Assembly (NCBI RefSeq): GCF_000369805.1
Contig: NZ_KB850224.1
Coordinates: 1,411,924 to 1,475,923, forward strand
DNA length: 64,000 bases
DNA from: Acinetobacter sp. NIPH 2100
Lineage (GTDB): Bacteria; Pseudomonadota; Gammaproteobacteria; Pseudomonadales; Moraxellaceae
Direction: 5' to 3'
The position numbers and the translations under genes are program-made. Within the stretch, counting starts at the first letter, position 1. Each line of letters opens with the position of its first letter. Below, one piece after another: positions 48,710 through 57,841 of the stretch. Under the pieces are notes generated by a model. The model did no database searches, had not been told where the DNA came from, and worked only from the letters and a program-made list of their open reading frames with translations.

Positions 48710-49426
48710 TTAATAAAACCACGGTTTAAAATCTAATTGATAATTTTCTTGCTCATTCAGTTCTAAAATCCAAGCTGAATCTTCTCGCCAATCACCTAAA
48801 ACAATACGTTGTTTATTCAATACTTGATGAATTTCAGGGCGATGGGTATGACCATGAATTAAATAATCGACTTGAGTAATGACATTTTCGACTGCTTTTG
48901 CATTTACATCCATGATGTCATAACTTTTCAGTTGTTTGGTTTCACTACTCTTTTTACGGAAGCCATTTGCAAGTTTTTGTCTAAAGCTCAATGGGGTACG
49001 TTTTATTAGCCCCAATAAGATGGGGTTACGAATCACTTTGCGAAAACGTTGATAGGCAACATCATCGGTGCAGAGCGCATCGCCATGTTCCAGTCGGAAG
49101 GTATACTGCTGAATATTCAGGCTATAGATATCGGGTAATAAAATACCGTTGAATTGATTCAGGAATTTTTGGCCTAAAGCGAAATCTCGGTTCCCAACTT
49201 GGAAATAAACTTGGTTGTTTGCCGCGGTAAATGTTTGTAATGCTCCGACAATTTCCTCTAACCAAGGCGCGGTGTAATCGTCACCAATCCAAGCATTAAA
49301 CCAATCACCTAAAATATAGAGTTGCGTGTTTTTATCTTGGTATTGTTTCAATAAAGCCAAAAACCCTCGAACGAGTCGAGGGTGATCAGGTGACAAGTGT
49401 AAATCTGAGATAAACAGGTAGGTCAC
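48710..49426 (-). CDS. lpxH: UDP-2,3-diacylglucosamine diphosphatase LpxH
   Basis: A 238-residue calcineurin-like phosphoesterase of lipid A synthesis that hydrolyses UDP-diacylglucosamine to lipid X. All metal motifs are present: DLHLSPDHPRL, GDWFNAWIGDD, GNRDFAL, HGDALCTDD and HGHTHRPEIH. Its presence shows that the organism makes lipid A by the beta/gamma-proteobacterial route. It is on the same strand as ppiB, from which a palindromic repeat separates it. Confidence 0.95.
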   Translation of the reverse strand: MTYLFISDLHLSPDHPRLVRGFLALLKQYQDKNTQLYILGDWFNAWIGDDYTAPWLEEIVGALQTFTAANNQVYFQVGNRDFALGQKFLNQFNGILLPDIYSLNIQQYTFRLEHGDALCTDDVAYQRFRKVIRNPILLGLIKRTPLSFRQKLANGFRKKSSETKQLKSYDIMDVNAKAVENVITQVDYLIHGHTHRPEIHQVLNKQRIVLGDWREDSAWILELNEQENYQLDFKPWFY

Positions 49427-49444
49427 ACTTTTATCCTATTTTAT

Positions 49445-49514
49445 AATCCCTCCCAACCTCCCTTTACAAAGGGAGGAGTTCCCCCTCTTTTTTAAAGAGG
49501 GGTTAGGGGAGATT
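49445..49514. repeat. REP/BIME-like palindromic repeat
   Basis: Two GC-rich hairpins lie side by side: CCTCCCTTT (49457) with AAAGGGAGG (49468), and CCCCTCTTT (49482) with AAAGAGGGG (49494). Outer arms AATCCCTCCCAA and TTAGGGGAGATT match 9 of 12 as an inverted repeat. The composition (runs of C and G) differs from its AT-rich surroundings. It sits between lpxH and ppiB and may end or stabilise the ppiB transcript. Confidence 0.65.
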
Positions 49515-49515
49515 T

Positions 49516-50025
49516 TTATTCAGAGATAATTTTAGCAGATTCGATGACAACGTTCTCTAAAGGAACATCTGCGTGATAACCACGGTTACCAGTACGCACA
49601 CCTTTGATTGCTTCTACAATATCAAGGCCTTCAACAACTTTACCAAATACTGCATAACCCCAACCTTGAGCTGTTTTACCAGTGTGGTTCAAGAAAGAGT
49701 TGTTTTTAACGTTGATAAAGAATTGAGCAGATGCAGAGTGTGGAGCTTGGGTACGCGCCATTGCAATTGTGCCTTCATCGTTGCTTAAGCCGTTATCAGC
49801 TTCGTTTTCGATTGAATCACGTGTTGCTTTTTCTTTGAAGTTTTCGTCCATGCCACCGCCTTGGATCATAAAACCATCAATCACACGGTGAAAAATTACG
49901 CCGTCATAGAAACCGTCACGTACATATTCTAAGAAATTTGCAACCGTTTTTGGTGCTTTTTCAGCGTTAAGCTCAAGAACAATACGACCTTTGTTGGTGT
50001 TTAATTCGACTTGAGGAAAACTCAT
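49516..50025 (-). CDS. ppiB: Peptidyl-prolyl cis-trans isomerase B (cyclophilin)
   Basis: A 169-residue cytosolic cyclophilin without a signal peptide. Active-site segments are [35 protein letters not shown] (core [16 protein letters not shown]) and [23 protein letters not shown] precedes the ATG. It is divergent from glnS and ends against the palindromic repeat. Confidence 0.96.
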   Translation of the reverse strand: MSFPQVELNTNKGRIVLELNAEKAPKTVANFLEYVRDGFYDGVIFHRVIDGFMIQGGGMDENFKEKATRDSIENEADNGLSNDEGTIAMARTQAPHSASAQFFINVKNNSFLNHTGKTAQGWGYAVFGKVVEGLDIVEAIKGVRTGNRGYHADVPLENVVIESAKIISE

Positions 50026-50192
50026 TACATTAATCTCCTAAACATGGGCAAATTGACCATGGGTTTTTGGTTGAGAGAAGCATAAGCAAACTGTAAACTA
50101 CAAGGCAAGTAAAAAACGTTAAAATCTTTCAGAAAAAGCAAAGATTGCGTTTTTATTTCCCATTTTTAACTGTAAGAAGTGATTTACACCCT

Positions 50193-51920
50193 ATGAAGCC
50201 AAATGATGTTGTTTCTGAACTGCCAAAGACCCCGACGCCGAATACCCATGCCTCTGTCGATGCCGCGCAGCAAGAACAACAGGCAGGCTTAGACTTTGTT
50301 CGTCAAGTAATTACCGAAGATCTGAAAGAAGGTCGTACTCAAAAAGTAGTCACCCGATTCCCGCCTGAGCCGAATGGTTATCTACATATTGGTCACGTAA
50401 AAGCAATTTGTTTGAACTTTGGTATTGCCGAAGAGTTTGAAGGTTTGTGTAATTTACGTTTTGACGATACAAACCCAGATGCTGAAGAACAAGAATATGT
50501 TGATGGTATTGCCAACGATGTGAAATGGTTAGGCTTTAACTGGAATGGTGAGCCTCGCTACGCTTCTGGTTATTTCGATCAGCTTTATGCATGGGCTGTT
50601 CAGTTGATTGAACAAGGTGATGCTTATGTTGATTTGCAAACCCCAGAAGAAATTAAGCTGAACCGTGGTAATTTCGTTGAACCTGGTAAAAATTCACCGT
50701 ACCGTGATGCAACCGTTGCCGAGAACTTGGCACGTTTTGAGCAAATGCGTAATGGTGAAATTCAGGAAGGTGGTGCTGTTTTACGTGCCAAAATTGATAT
50801 GGCCAGTCCGAACGTGCATATGCGTGATCCGATTCTTTATCGTGTATTGCATTCAGAGCATCACCAGACGGGTGATAAATGGAAAATGTATCCAATGTAT
50901 GACTATGCTCATCCATTGTCAGATGCAATCGAAGGCATTACCCATTCACTCTGTACTTTAGAATTCCAAGATCACCGTCCATTCTATGATTGGATTGTAG
51001 AGAAAGTTCACTCACAAGCTGTACCACGTCAGTACGAGTCTTCACGTTTAAATATCGATTACACCATTACCTCTAAACGTAAGTTACGTAAATTGGTAGA
51101 AGGTCATCATGTACAGGGTTGGGATGATCCACGTATGCCAACTGTAGTGGGTATGCGTCGCCGTGGTTTTACCGCAGAAGGCTTGCGTGATTTCTGTAAG
51201 CGTGTCGGTGTGTCGAAAACGGATGGTATTGTTGATGTGGCAATGCTTGAGTTCTGTATTCGCCAGTCTTTGGAAAATACAGCGGCACGTGGTATGGCAG
51301 TACTGAATCCATTGAAAGTGACCTTAACCAATTTACCAGAAGAATTGGATCTCACTCATGCACGTCATCCAAACGTGGATATGGGTGAACGCATCATTCC
51401 TTTAACGCGTGAACTTTATATTGATCGTAAAGACTTTGAAGAAGTGCCGCCTAAAGGCTTTAAGCGTTTGATTCCTGATGGTGAAGTACGTTTACGTCAT
51501 GCCTATGTGATCAAATGTGATGAAGTCATTAAAGATGCAAATGGTGAAGTGGTTGAGCTTAAATGTTCAATCGATCCTGAAACTTTGGGTAAAAACCCAG
51601 AAGGTCGTAAAGTAAAAGGTGTGATTCACTGGGTATCGGCAAGCAAAGGTGTACCTGCGGAAGTTCGTATTTATGACCGTTTGTTTAACGAAGCAGCGCC
51701 AGATGCAGATGATGATTTCCTAGCGCACCTAAATCCTGAATCATTAAAAGTCGTTCAAGCGGTGATTGAACCTGCTTTGGCTCAAGCAAAACCTGAAGAT
51801 CGTTTCCAGTTTGAACGTGAAGGGTATTTTGTTGCGGATCAACATGATCATCAAACGGATAAGCCAGTGTTTAACCGTATTCTTGATCTGAAAGACAGCT
51901 TCAAAGCAGACAAGAAATAA
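50193..51920 (+). CDS. glnS: Glutaminyl-tRNA synthetase
   Basis: A class I synthetase that charges tRNA-Gln, 575 residues from the chosen start. [21 protein letters not shown] carries the HIGH motif (core [11 protein letters not shown]). [20 protein letters not shown] carries the KMSKS equivalent (core TSKRKLRKL). [18 protein letters not shown] is also diagnostic. The ATG at 50193 replaces a TTG start 16 codons upstream that has no ribosome site. The first 35 residues ([15 protein letters not shown]) form a short low-complexity lead. A strong terminator follows. Confidence 0.96.
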   Translation: MKPNDVVSELPKTPTPNTHASVDAAQQEQQAGLDFVRQVITEDLKEGRTQKVVTRFPPEPNGYLHIGHVKAICLNFGIAEEFEGLCNLRFDDTNPDAEEQEYVDGIANDVKWLGFNWNGEPRYASGYFDQLYAWAVQLIEQGDAYVDLQTPEEIKLNRGNFVEPGKNSPYRDATVAENLARFEQMRNGEIQEGGAVLRAKIDMASPNVHMRDPILYRVLHSEHHQTGDKWKMYPMYDYAHPLSDAIEGITHSLCTLEFQDHRPFYDWIVEKVHSQAVPRQYESSRLNIDYTITSKRKLRKLVEGHHVQGWDDPRMPTVVGMRRRGFTAEGLRDFCKRVGVSKTDGIVDVAMLEFCIRQSLENTAARGMAVLNPLKVTLTNLPEELDLTHARHPNVDMGERIIPLTRELYIDRKDFEEVPPKGFKRLIPDGEVRLRHAYVIKCDEVIKDANGEVVELKCSIDPETLGKNPEGRKVKGVIHWVSASKGVPAEVRIYDRLFNEAAPDADDDFLAHLNPESLKVVQAVIEPALAQAKPEDRFQFEREGYFVADQHDHQTDKPVFNRILDLKDSFKADKK

Positions 51921-51970
51921 GTGTGAAGTAAATTCTCCTCACTCAGTGTTTGGAGAATGAGACTTAAAAT

Positions 51971-52002
51971 AAAAAAGCCCAATTTTTAAATTGGGCTTTT
52001 TT
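51971..52002 (+). terminator. Terminator of glnS
   Basis: AAAAAAGCCCAATTT pairs with AATTGGGCTTTTTT around TTA. It is nearly symmetric and can also serve the convergent amidotransferase gene. Confidence 0.92.
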
Positions 52003-52027
52003 ATTGTGATTCTAAAAGAATGAAGTT

Positions 52028-52744
52028 TTAAATATTTAGATTGTCTAAGAACGTTTGAATTACCAGTCGACACTGCTGCTCTAATTGTGCTGCATAAGCT
52101 TGATTATCTTGACGCAATTGAGGAATGGATAAGCCAGCATGGCGTATTTCACAGGTATGGCCAATGAGCCATTTTTCAAAACTTTCTTCAGCAATTTCAA
52201 GATGGAACTGCAAGGCCAAGATATTATTTCCCACAGAAAAAGCTTGGTTTGGATAGATCGCTGAACTTGCCAATAGCGTGCTATTTTCAGGTAAATCGAA
52301 GGTATCGCCATGCCAGTGCAGGACTTCGACATTTTCTAATGCGGCTAAGGGATTCGTCTCAAGCACTTTAATGTCTAATTTGCTCCAACCAATCTCTTTT
52401 TGGTGTCCAGCATAGACTTTTGCACCGAGTGCGTGTGCAATCAATTGTGCTCCTAAGCAAATCCCAATGGTGGGTTTGTTGGCTTTTAAACGTTGTTTCA
52501 AGCCTTCAATTTCATCCACTAAAAAGGGGTAGTCCTCTGTTTCATAAACACCGATTGGTCCACCGAGGATTACAGTCAATCCATCATAGTTGAGTGCAGG
52601 GGTTAAATCATCAACACCCGCCTCAAAATAACGGATGCGAAAACCCAACTGATAAAAAATATCTTCTAATGAACCTAAATCTTCAAAAGCAAGATGTTGA
52701 ATGGCGTAGATTGTTTTAGGCAATGATGCTGCAATGGTATTCAT
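52028..52744 (-). CDS. Class I glutamine amidotransferase-like protein
   Basis: About 238 residues of GATase1 fold. The nucleophile elbow GICLGAQLIAHALG puts Cys at about residue 96, the oxyanion strand is VILGGPIGVYE, and LQFHLEI supplies the catalytic His. Such stand-alone proteins resemble GMP synthase amidotransferase domains and gamma-glutamyl hydrolases (YeaC/GuaA-like); the acceptor is unknown. The ATG at 52744 is chosen; a TTG 10 codons upstream overlaps the stop of the preceding hydrolase gene, so coupling from there is possible. Confidence 0.85.
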   Translation of the reverse strand: MNTIAASLPKTIYAIQHLAFEDLGSLEDIFYQLGFRIRYFEAGVDDLTPALNYDGLTVILGGPIGVYETEDYPFLVDEIEGLKQRLKANKPTIGICLGAQLIAHALGAKVYAGHQKEIGWSKLDIKVLETNPLAALENVEVLHWHGDTFDLPENSTLLASSAIYPNQAFSVGNNILALQFHLEIAEESFEKWLIGHTCEIRHAGLSIPQLRQDNQAYAAQLEQQCRLVIQTFLDNLNI

Positions 52745-52774
52745 GATATTTAAAGTCACTGATTCATTCGTCAA

Positions 52775-53740
52775 TTAAGGCATTTTTTGTTCAAGCCACG
52801 CAAACAGATCTTTGTAAACCTGTGCGCGTACAGGCGGAGCAGACAGCACAAGATCATGCAAGCCATTGTGAATTGCCAGCGTTTGCACGTCACCTTTCAT
52901 TTTTTTTGCATTATGAGTCATGTCTTTCACATCAAGAATGACATCACTCTGTTGAGCAGCTATACCCCATTTTTTAGGGTTGTTTGACTGGTGTGAATGC
53001 ATAATCAAGGTTGGAACATTTAAGGTTACACCTTGATGGATTTCTTTTTGAGCCTCATGAATAGCACGAACGAAACACAAATGCACAAAAGGCATGGTTT
53101 TAGGTTTCCAATCTAGGTTGAAATCCCATTCACCGTAGAAATCTTTATGTAAGCTTGGGGTATACCATTGATTCAAACCACTTGGAAATTTTCCATTGGG
53201 TAAGCGTTTCCCAACTTCACTGAGTAGCGGAATGCCTACTTTTTTCTCAATCATGCTCTTATAAAAATCATAAAAGGGACTATTTGCCCATACTGCCTTG
53301 ATTAAGCGGTGATCTGGATAGTGAGCTGCATACAAAGTGGCAATTAAACCACCCGTTGAATGTCCAGACAGGAGCACTTGATTGTGGTTTTCTTGACCAA
53401 TAATTTCGAGTGCTTTGCTAATCTCGGCATCGTATTCACGTAAATCAAGCACATAGTAAAATTTTTGATGCGGAAGTCTTGAACGGCCATATTTTCTGAG
53501 GTCGAGCGCATAAAAATCGTAACCATGTTGATTAAATTGTTCAGCCATTTCCTTTTGAAAAAAATAGTCTGCAAAACCATGGATATATAAAACAGCCTTT
53601 TGGGTCGCTTCAGCAGCCTTCTTGCGAACCAAGGTGGCAATAACTTTTCCATCATAATCATCAGCGAAATTCATGGTGAGTTGCTGATAATCTTCACCTA
53701 GTATATCTGGTTGATATGTATAGAGATTTGAAGTAGTCAT
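52775..53740 (-). CDS. Alpha/beta hydrolase, monoacylglycerol lipase/lysophospholipase-like
   Basis: A 321-residue cytosolic serine hydrolase. VLYIHGFADYFFQKEMAEQF (core LYIHGFADYF) is the oxyanion region and the nucleophile is S128 in LSGHSTGG. LIMHSHQSNNPKKWGIAAQQSDVILD (core TLIMHSHQ) supplies the acid and IHNGLHDLVLS the His. A helical lid lies between. It is directly followed by the amidotransferase gene and probably shares its transcript. Confidence 0.88.
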   Translation of the reverse strand: MTTSNLYTYQPDILGEDYQQLTMNFADDYDGKVIATLVRKKAAEATQKAVLYIHGFADYFFQKEMAEQFNQHGYDFYALDLRKYGRSRLPHQKFYYVLDLREYDAEISKALEIIGQENHNQVLLSGHSTGGLIATLYAAHYPDHRLIKAVWANSPFYDFYKSMIEKKVGIPLLSEVGKRLPNGKFPSGLNQWYTPSLHKDFYGEWDFNLDWKPKTMPFVHLCFVRAIHEAQKEIHQGVTLNVPTLIMHSHQSNNPKKWGIAAQQSDVILDVKDMTHNAKKMKGDVQTLAIHNGLHDLVLSAPPVRAQVYKDLFAWLEQKMP

Positions 53741-53935
53741 TTTTATATATCAAGTCTGAATTCATTAACAAACACATTAAATGAAAACCCTTGGAAGTCA
53801 ATGTAAATATGCGATACCAACAGTTCAACAACAATAGGTTATCAAACCATCAAAGGTGATTTGGATGAGCTTTAGATTTTTATTTTTGGCAAAAAATCGG
53901 TAAGCTATGTGCTGTTGTTTTTGACTGAAGAAATT

Positions 53936-55648
53936 ATGAAACAAGAGACTGCACTCAAGTTACTCAAAGCTGGGGAAAATGTTTTTTTAACGGGCTCAGC
54001 AGGTGCAGGAAAAACCTATACGCTTAATCAGTACATTCATTACCTCAAAGCACGGAAAGTGCCTGTGGCGATCACTGCATCGACAGGAATTGCGGCAACG
54101 CATATGAATGGCATGACCATTCATACCTGGGCTGGAATCGGCATTAAAGATCGTTTGATAGATGATGATCTTAAACGGATGAAAGAGCGTAAATATTTAA
54201 AAGAGCATTTAGAAAATGCCCAAGTATTGATTATTGATGAAATTTCAATGCTACACGCCAAGCAATTGAATCTTGTCAATCAGGTGCTGAAATACTTCAA
54301 AGAGAGTGATGAAGCATTTGGTGGGATCCAAGTTATTGTAGCGGGTGACTTCTTCCAGTTACCGCCTGTGGGCAAAAAGGATGAAAGCAATCGTGATAAA
54401 TTCTGCTTTATGTCAGATGCTTGGGTTGAAGCAAAATTCCGTGTTTGCTATTTAACCGAGCAACATCGTCAGGATGATGAAATTTTAAATCAGATTTTGA
54501 ATGCCATCCGCGCACAAAATATTCAAAGCAATCATCTCACTGCATTGCAGCAATCTCGTCAGCACGATATTGGCGAAACCTTTACTCGGTTATATACCCA
54601 CAATATGGATGTCGATAATATTAATTATCAACATCTGAATGAAATTGATAATGAAAGCCATCAGTTTAATGCTGTGGTCGATGGCAACGAAAAGTTGATG
54701 GAAACCTTAAAATCTTCAGTGCGCGCACCTGAAGAACTGACTTTGAAAAAAAATGCCAAAGTCATGTTTGTCAAAAATAACTTTGATATGGGCTATATCA
54801 ATGGCAGTTTGGGTGAAGTAATCGGCTTTGAAGAAGATGATAAGCAGGGCATTCTGCCTAAAGTAAAGTTGACTGACGGAACAACCTTTTTAGTTGAACC
54901 TGAAACATGGTCAATTGAAAATGAAGCGGGCAAGGCAATTGCCAGTTTTCAGCAGATTCCTTTACGTTTGGCATGGGCAATCACCATCCATAAAAGTCAG
55001 GGTATGACACTGGAAGCCGCAGAGATTAATCTCACCCATACTTTTGAGAAAGGTCAGGGTTATGTGGCTTTGTCACGTTTAAAGTCACTGACAGGACTTA
55101 AGCTACTTGGTTTTAATGATCAGGCACTTGAATTGGATAGTCTGGCAATCAAAGCAGATCGCCGTTTTCAGGAGTTATCGACGGAAGCTGAGGTTAATTT
55201 TGAAAATATAGATTTAACCACTCAACATAATGCATTTATTCGTCATTGTGGCGGCACATTGAATGCCACCGAAATCGCACGTAATGAAAAGAAAATCGCC
55301 AAAGGGGCGAAACAGAATTATGCCGCTGCGACTTTAGATGAGACCCGCGCTTTATTTGAAGATGGTTATGAAATTGAAGATATCGCGCATGAACGTGGTC
55401 TAACCCCTGCAACCATTATTAACCATCTCGCGCGTCTGCATAAAGAACAGGGCTTAGATATCTCTGTGGCGAATCCAGGCGATGAAGTGATTGAAGAAGT
55501 TCGCAAGATCTATAAACGCTTGCATAAACGTAAAAATCCAGAGCACTTTACCGATGATGGTTCAATAAAACTGCGTCCAATTGTGGAAGCAACCAGTCCG
55601 CGAATGGCGTATGATCAAGTTCGTTTAGCTTTACTCTTTATTGAATAG
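53936..55648 (+). CDS. Pif1-like ATP-dependent DNA helicase with C-terminal HTH
   Basis: About 570 residues of superfamily 1B helicase. Walker A is GSAGAGKT at 20-27, then ITASTGIAATHMNG, Walker B LIIDEISML, AGDFFQLPPVG and the C-terminal IHKSQGMTLEAAEI and GYVALSRLKS motifs. The last 130 residues include TRALFEDGYEIEDIAHERGL, a helix-turn-helix of the HTH_40 type also found at the end of RecQ-like helicases. Pif1-type enzymes unwind 5'-3' and clear G-quadruplexes or R-loops. An isomerase gene follows 11 bp later. Confidence 0.9.
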   Translation: MKQETALKLLKAGENVFLTGSAGAGKTYTLNQYIHYLKARKVPVAITASTGIAATHMNGMTIHTWAGIGIKDRLIDDDLKRMKERKYLKEHLENAQVLIIDEISMLHAKQLNLVNQVLKYFKESDEAFGGIQVIVAGDFFQLPPVGKKDESNRDKFCFMSDAWVEAKFRVCYLTEQHRQDDEILNQILNAIRAQNIQSNHLTALQQSRQHDIGETFTRLYTHNMDVDNINYQHLNEIDNESHQFNAVVDGNEKLMETLKSSVRAPEELTLKKNAKVMFVKNNFDMGYINGSLGEVIGFEEDDKQGILPKVKLTDGTTFLVEPETWSIENEAGKAIASFQQIPLRLAWAITIHKSQGMTLEAAEINLTHTFEKGQGYVALSRLKSLTGLKLLGFNDQALELDSLAIKADRRFQELSTEAEVNFENIDLTTQHNAFIRHCGGTLNATEIARNEKKIAKGAKQNYAAATLDETRALFEDGYEIEDIAHERGLTPATIINHLARLHKEQGLDISVANPGDEVIEEVRKIYKRLHKRKNPEHFTDDGSIKLRPIVEATSPRMAYDQVRLALLFIE

Positions 55649-55659
55649 GAAAAATAAAA

Positions 55660-56022
55660 ATGCCTCATCTGATTGCAAACTATTCAGCCAATTTAACTGA
55701 ATTGGATCCGCAAAAACTCTTGCAAGATATCAATGTTGCGCTAATTGAAACTGATTTATTTATTGCCAATGATATTAAATCACGTGCGTTTCAAGATGAG
55801 GTGTTTTTAATTGGCTTGAATGACACCCAAGAAGCCTATATTCACTTAAAGCTATATTTATTGAGTGGAAGGACACAACAACAAAAACAAACAGTCGGTA
55901 CAGCCCTGTTGAATCGACTAGAGTGCAAAAGCTATATGCTGTCCGAGGTCGGATATCCCATTCAGTTGTGTGTTGAAGTAATCGATATGCCTAAAGAAAA
56001 CTATTTTAAGGCAACGGTTTAA
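55660..56022 (+). CDS. 5-carboxymethyl-2-hydroxymuconate delta-isomerase (CHMI) family protein
   Basis: A 120-residue tautomerase-superfamily protein with MPHLIANYSANL at its start. Pro2 would become the N-terminal catalytic base after Met removal. HLKLYLLSGRTQQQKQTVG (core LLSGRTQQQKQ) and CVEVIDMPKENYFK match CHMI. Named members act in homoprotocatechuate degradation, but no hpa/hpc genes are nearby, so the role here is unproven. It is tightly linked to the Pif1-like helicase gene. Confidence 0.82.
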   Translation: MPHLIANYSANLTELDPQKLLQDINVALIETDLFIANDIKSRAFQDEVFLIGLNDTQEAYIHLKLYLLSGRTQQQKQTVGTALLNRLECKSYMLSEVGYPIQLCVEVIDMPKENYFKATV

Positions 56023-56108
56023 TTTGATTTGAAAATCCGCAATTCTGATCAAGTTTACAGGATATGAATCTGGCAAATTAGCTTTCATCAAATGATTGAG
56101 TTAAATGT

Positions 56109-56960
56109 ATGACGCTATATGATCAGAAGTTGCAGCGCGTATGTGAATATATCCAACAGCATTTAGATGATGAGCTTGATTTGGATTGCTTGAGTCAGGT
56201 TGCATCCTTATCTAAATTTCATTTCCACCGCATTTTTTTAGCAAATATCGGTGTGAATGTGATGAAGTTTATTCAATTATCCCGTCTGAAACGGGCATCA
56301 TTCCAACTGGCATTTTCAGCTGATATTAAAATTATTGATATTGCCTTGCAGTCTGGTTTTGACAGCCCTGAAGCATTTAGCCGCGCATTTAAACGTTCAT
56401 TTGATCAAACTCCGAGTGCTTTTAGAGAGCAGCCGCATTGGCCGTCTTGGCATGAAAAGTTTGTTTTTTCTTTACCCTCGAGAGAAATCATGATGAACGT
56501 TAATATTGTAGCAAGAGCCGAAGAGAAAATTGCATTCATATCACACTGCGGCGCTCCAGAACGTGTATTTGAAACGGCAGCACAATTTATTCAGTGGCGC
56601 AAAGAAACGGGATTATCTCCTGTAGCGAAAAGTCGCACCTACGGTATTCCATTTTCTGACCCTGAACAGACTTTAAGTGATGAATTCCGTTTTGATATTG
56701 CTGGAACAATCACGGCGGATATCCCTGAAAATACATACGGTGTAAGCGCAGGAACTCTTCCCAAAGGCAACTATGCCGTGGTTCGGCATTTGGGCAGTCA
56801 TGATAATATTAAAGACAGTGTTTACTATCTATATCGGGACTGGCTGCCACAATCAGCGCGTGAAGTAGGGGAATTCCCCGTCTTTTTTCACTATCACAAC
56901 TTTGTTCATGATGTAGATGAATGTGATTTGATTACAGACATTTATTTATTATTAAAGTAA
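56109..56960 (+). CDS. AraC family regulator with GyrI-like effector domain
   Basis: 283 residues. The N-terminal AraC DNA-binding domain, about 8-105, has two helix-turn-helices (LDLDCLSQVASLSKFHFHRIF, cut to LSQVASLSKFHFHRIF, and IDIALQSGFDSPEAFSRAFK). The C-terminal 150 residues are a GyrI/SbmC-like ligand domain of the Rob/BmrR kind that binds small hydrophobic or drug-like molecules. It stands alone; its target genes are not obvious. Confidence 0.9.
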   Translation: MTLYDQKLQRVCEYIQQHLDDELDLDCLSQVASLSKFHFHRIFLANIGVNVMKFIQLSRLKRASFQLAFSADIKIIDIALQSGFDSPEAFSRAFKRSFDQTPSAFREQPHWPSWHEKFVFSLPSREIMMNVNIVARAEEKIAFISHCGAPERVFETAAQFIQWRKETGLSPVAKSRTYGIPFSDPEQTLSDEFRFDIAGTITADIPENTYGVSAGTLPKGNYAVVRHLGSHDNIKDSVYYLYRDWLPQSAREVGEFPVFFHYHNFVHDVDECDLITDIYLLLK

Positions 56961-56986
56961 GTCTGAGGCTCTGCTGTGAAGCAGAG

Positions 56987-57802
56987 CTAAATAATTTTAA
57001 TGTCCACATACTGCTGGATTAAATTGTCATCGAGCATATGGACATAATCTAAAAATGCCACATTAAAGCTTCCTACGGTTTGTGCATGCTCATAGGCAAG
57101 TTTACCTGCGATGGCAAAATGAATATGTGAAGCCAGCGCGGCAATACTGGCTGTGCTCACCGCATGGTAGGCTGCTGTTAAAGCGCCCAATGCACAACCT
57201 GTTGCGGTAATTTTAGGTTGTAAGTAACAACCGCCATTAACTTGAATAACCGCATCAAACTGTTTGGAAATGATGTAATCCGACTCACCAGAAATAGCAA
57301 TGCATTCAGAATGCTGTAACAGGCTTTTTGCTTGAGCATAGACATCATGGCTATTTAAAGTGCTATCTACGCCTTTAGATTGGGCTTGGCTACCTGCCAA
57401 TGTACTAATTTCGGAAGCATTACCGCGAATAATGTTTGGTTTAAATTGTAAAAGTTGCTCGATGGTCTCACTACGCCATTTTAAAACAGGGCCATATCCC
57501 ACAGGATCAAGCACCCAAGGCACATGATGCTGATCTGCGGTCTTGGCTGAAATTAACATGGCTTGGGTTTGTTCTGTCGTTGGTGTACCGACATTAATAC
57601 TTAAAGCTGAACTAATTTTTGTGAAATCTTCTGCTTCAAATGGATTGTCAATCATGGCTGGCGATGCGCCGGCTGCAAGCAAAATATTCGCAACATAATT
57701 GTTTGCGACACTATTGGTCATGCACTGTACTAAAGGGGTTTGTTGTTGTAAGGCACGCCAAGCTTCTATGACTTGATCAATCAGTTGTTGTTTGTGTGAC
57801 AT
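56987..57802 (-). CDS. thiM: Hydroxyethylthiazole kinase
   Basis: A 271-residue ribokinase-like enzyme that phosphorylates salvaged thiazole for thiamine synthesis. TPLVQCMTNSVANNYVANIL, ALSINVGTPT, WVLDPVGYG and ITATGCALGALTAAY (anion hole and catalytic Cys region) are all typical. No thiE or thiD is adjacent, and the 39-bp upstream gap has no room for a TPP riboswitch. A longer leader through the upstream zinc-ribbon gene was not found to hold one. Confidence 0.94.
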   Translation of the reverse strand: MSHKQQLIDQVIEAWRALQQQTPLVQCMTNSVANNYVANILLAAGASPAMIDNPFEAEDFTKISSALSINVGTPTTEQTQAMLISAKTADQHHVPWVLDPVGYGPVLKWRSETIEQLLQFKPNIIRGNASEISTLAGSQAQSKGVDSTLNSHDVYAQAKSLLQHSECIAISGESDYIISKQFDAVIQVNGGCYLQPKITATGCALGALTAAYHAVSTASIAALASHIHFAIAGKLAYEHAQTVGSFNVAFLDYVHMLDDNLIQQYVDIKII

Positions 57803-57841
57803 GACACATCCTTCATAAGTATTGATTTGGGTATGGGTGTT

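Noticed and set aside
56987..57841. TPP riboswitch for thiM
   Set aside because: Only 39 bp separate thiM from the upstream gene and no THI-box-like sequence was seen.
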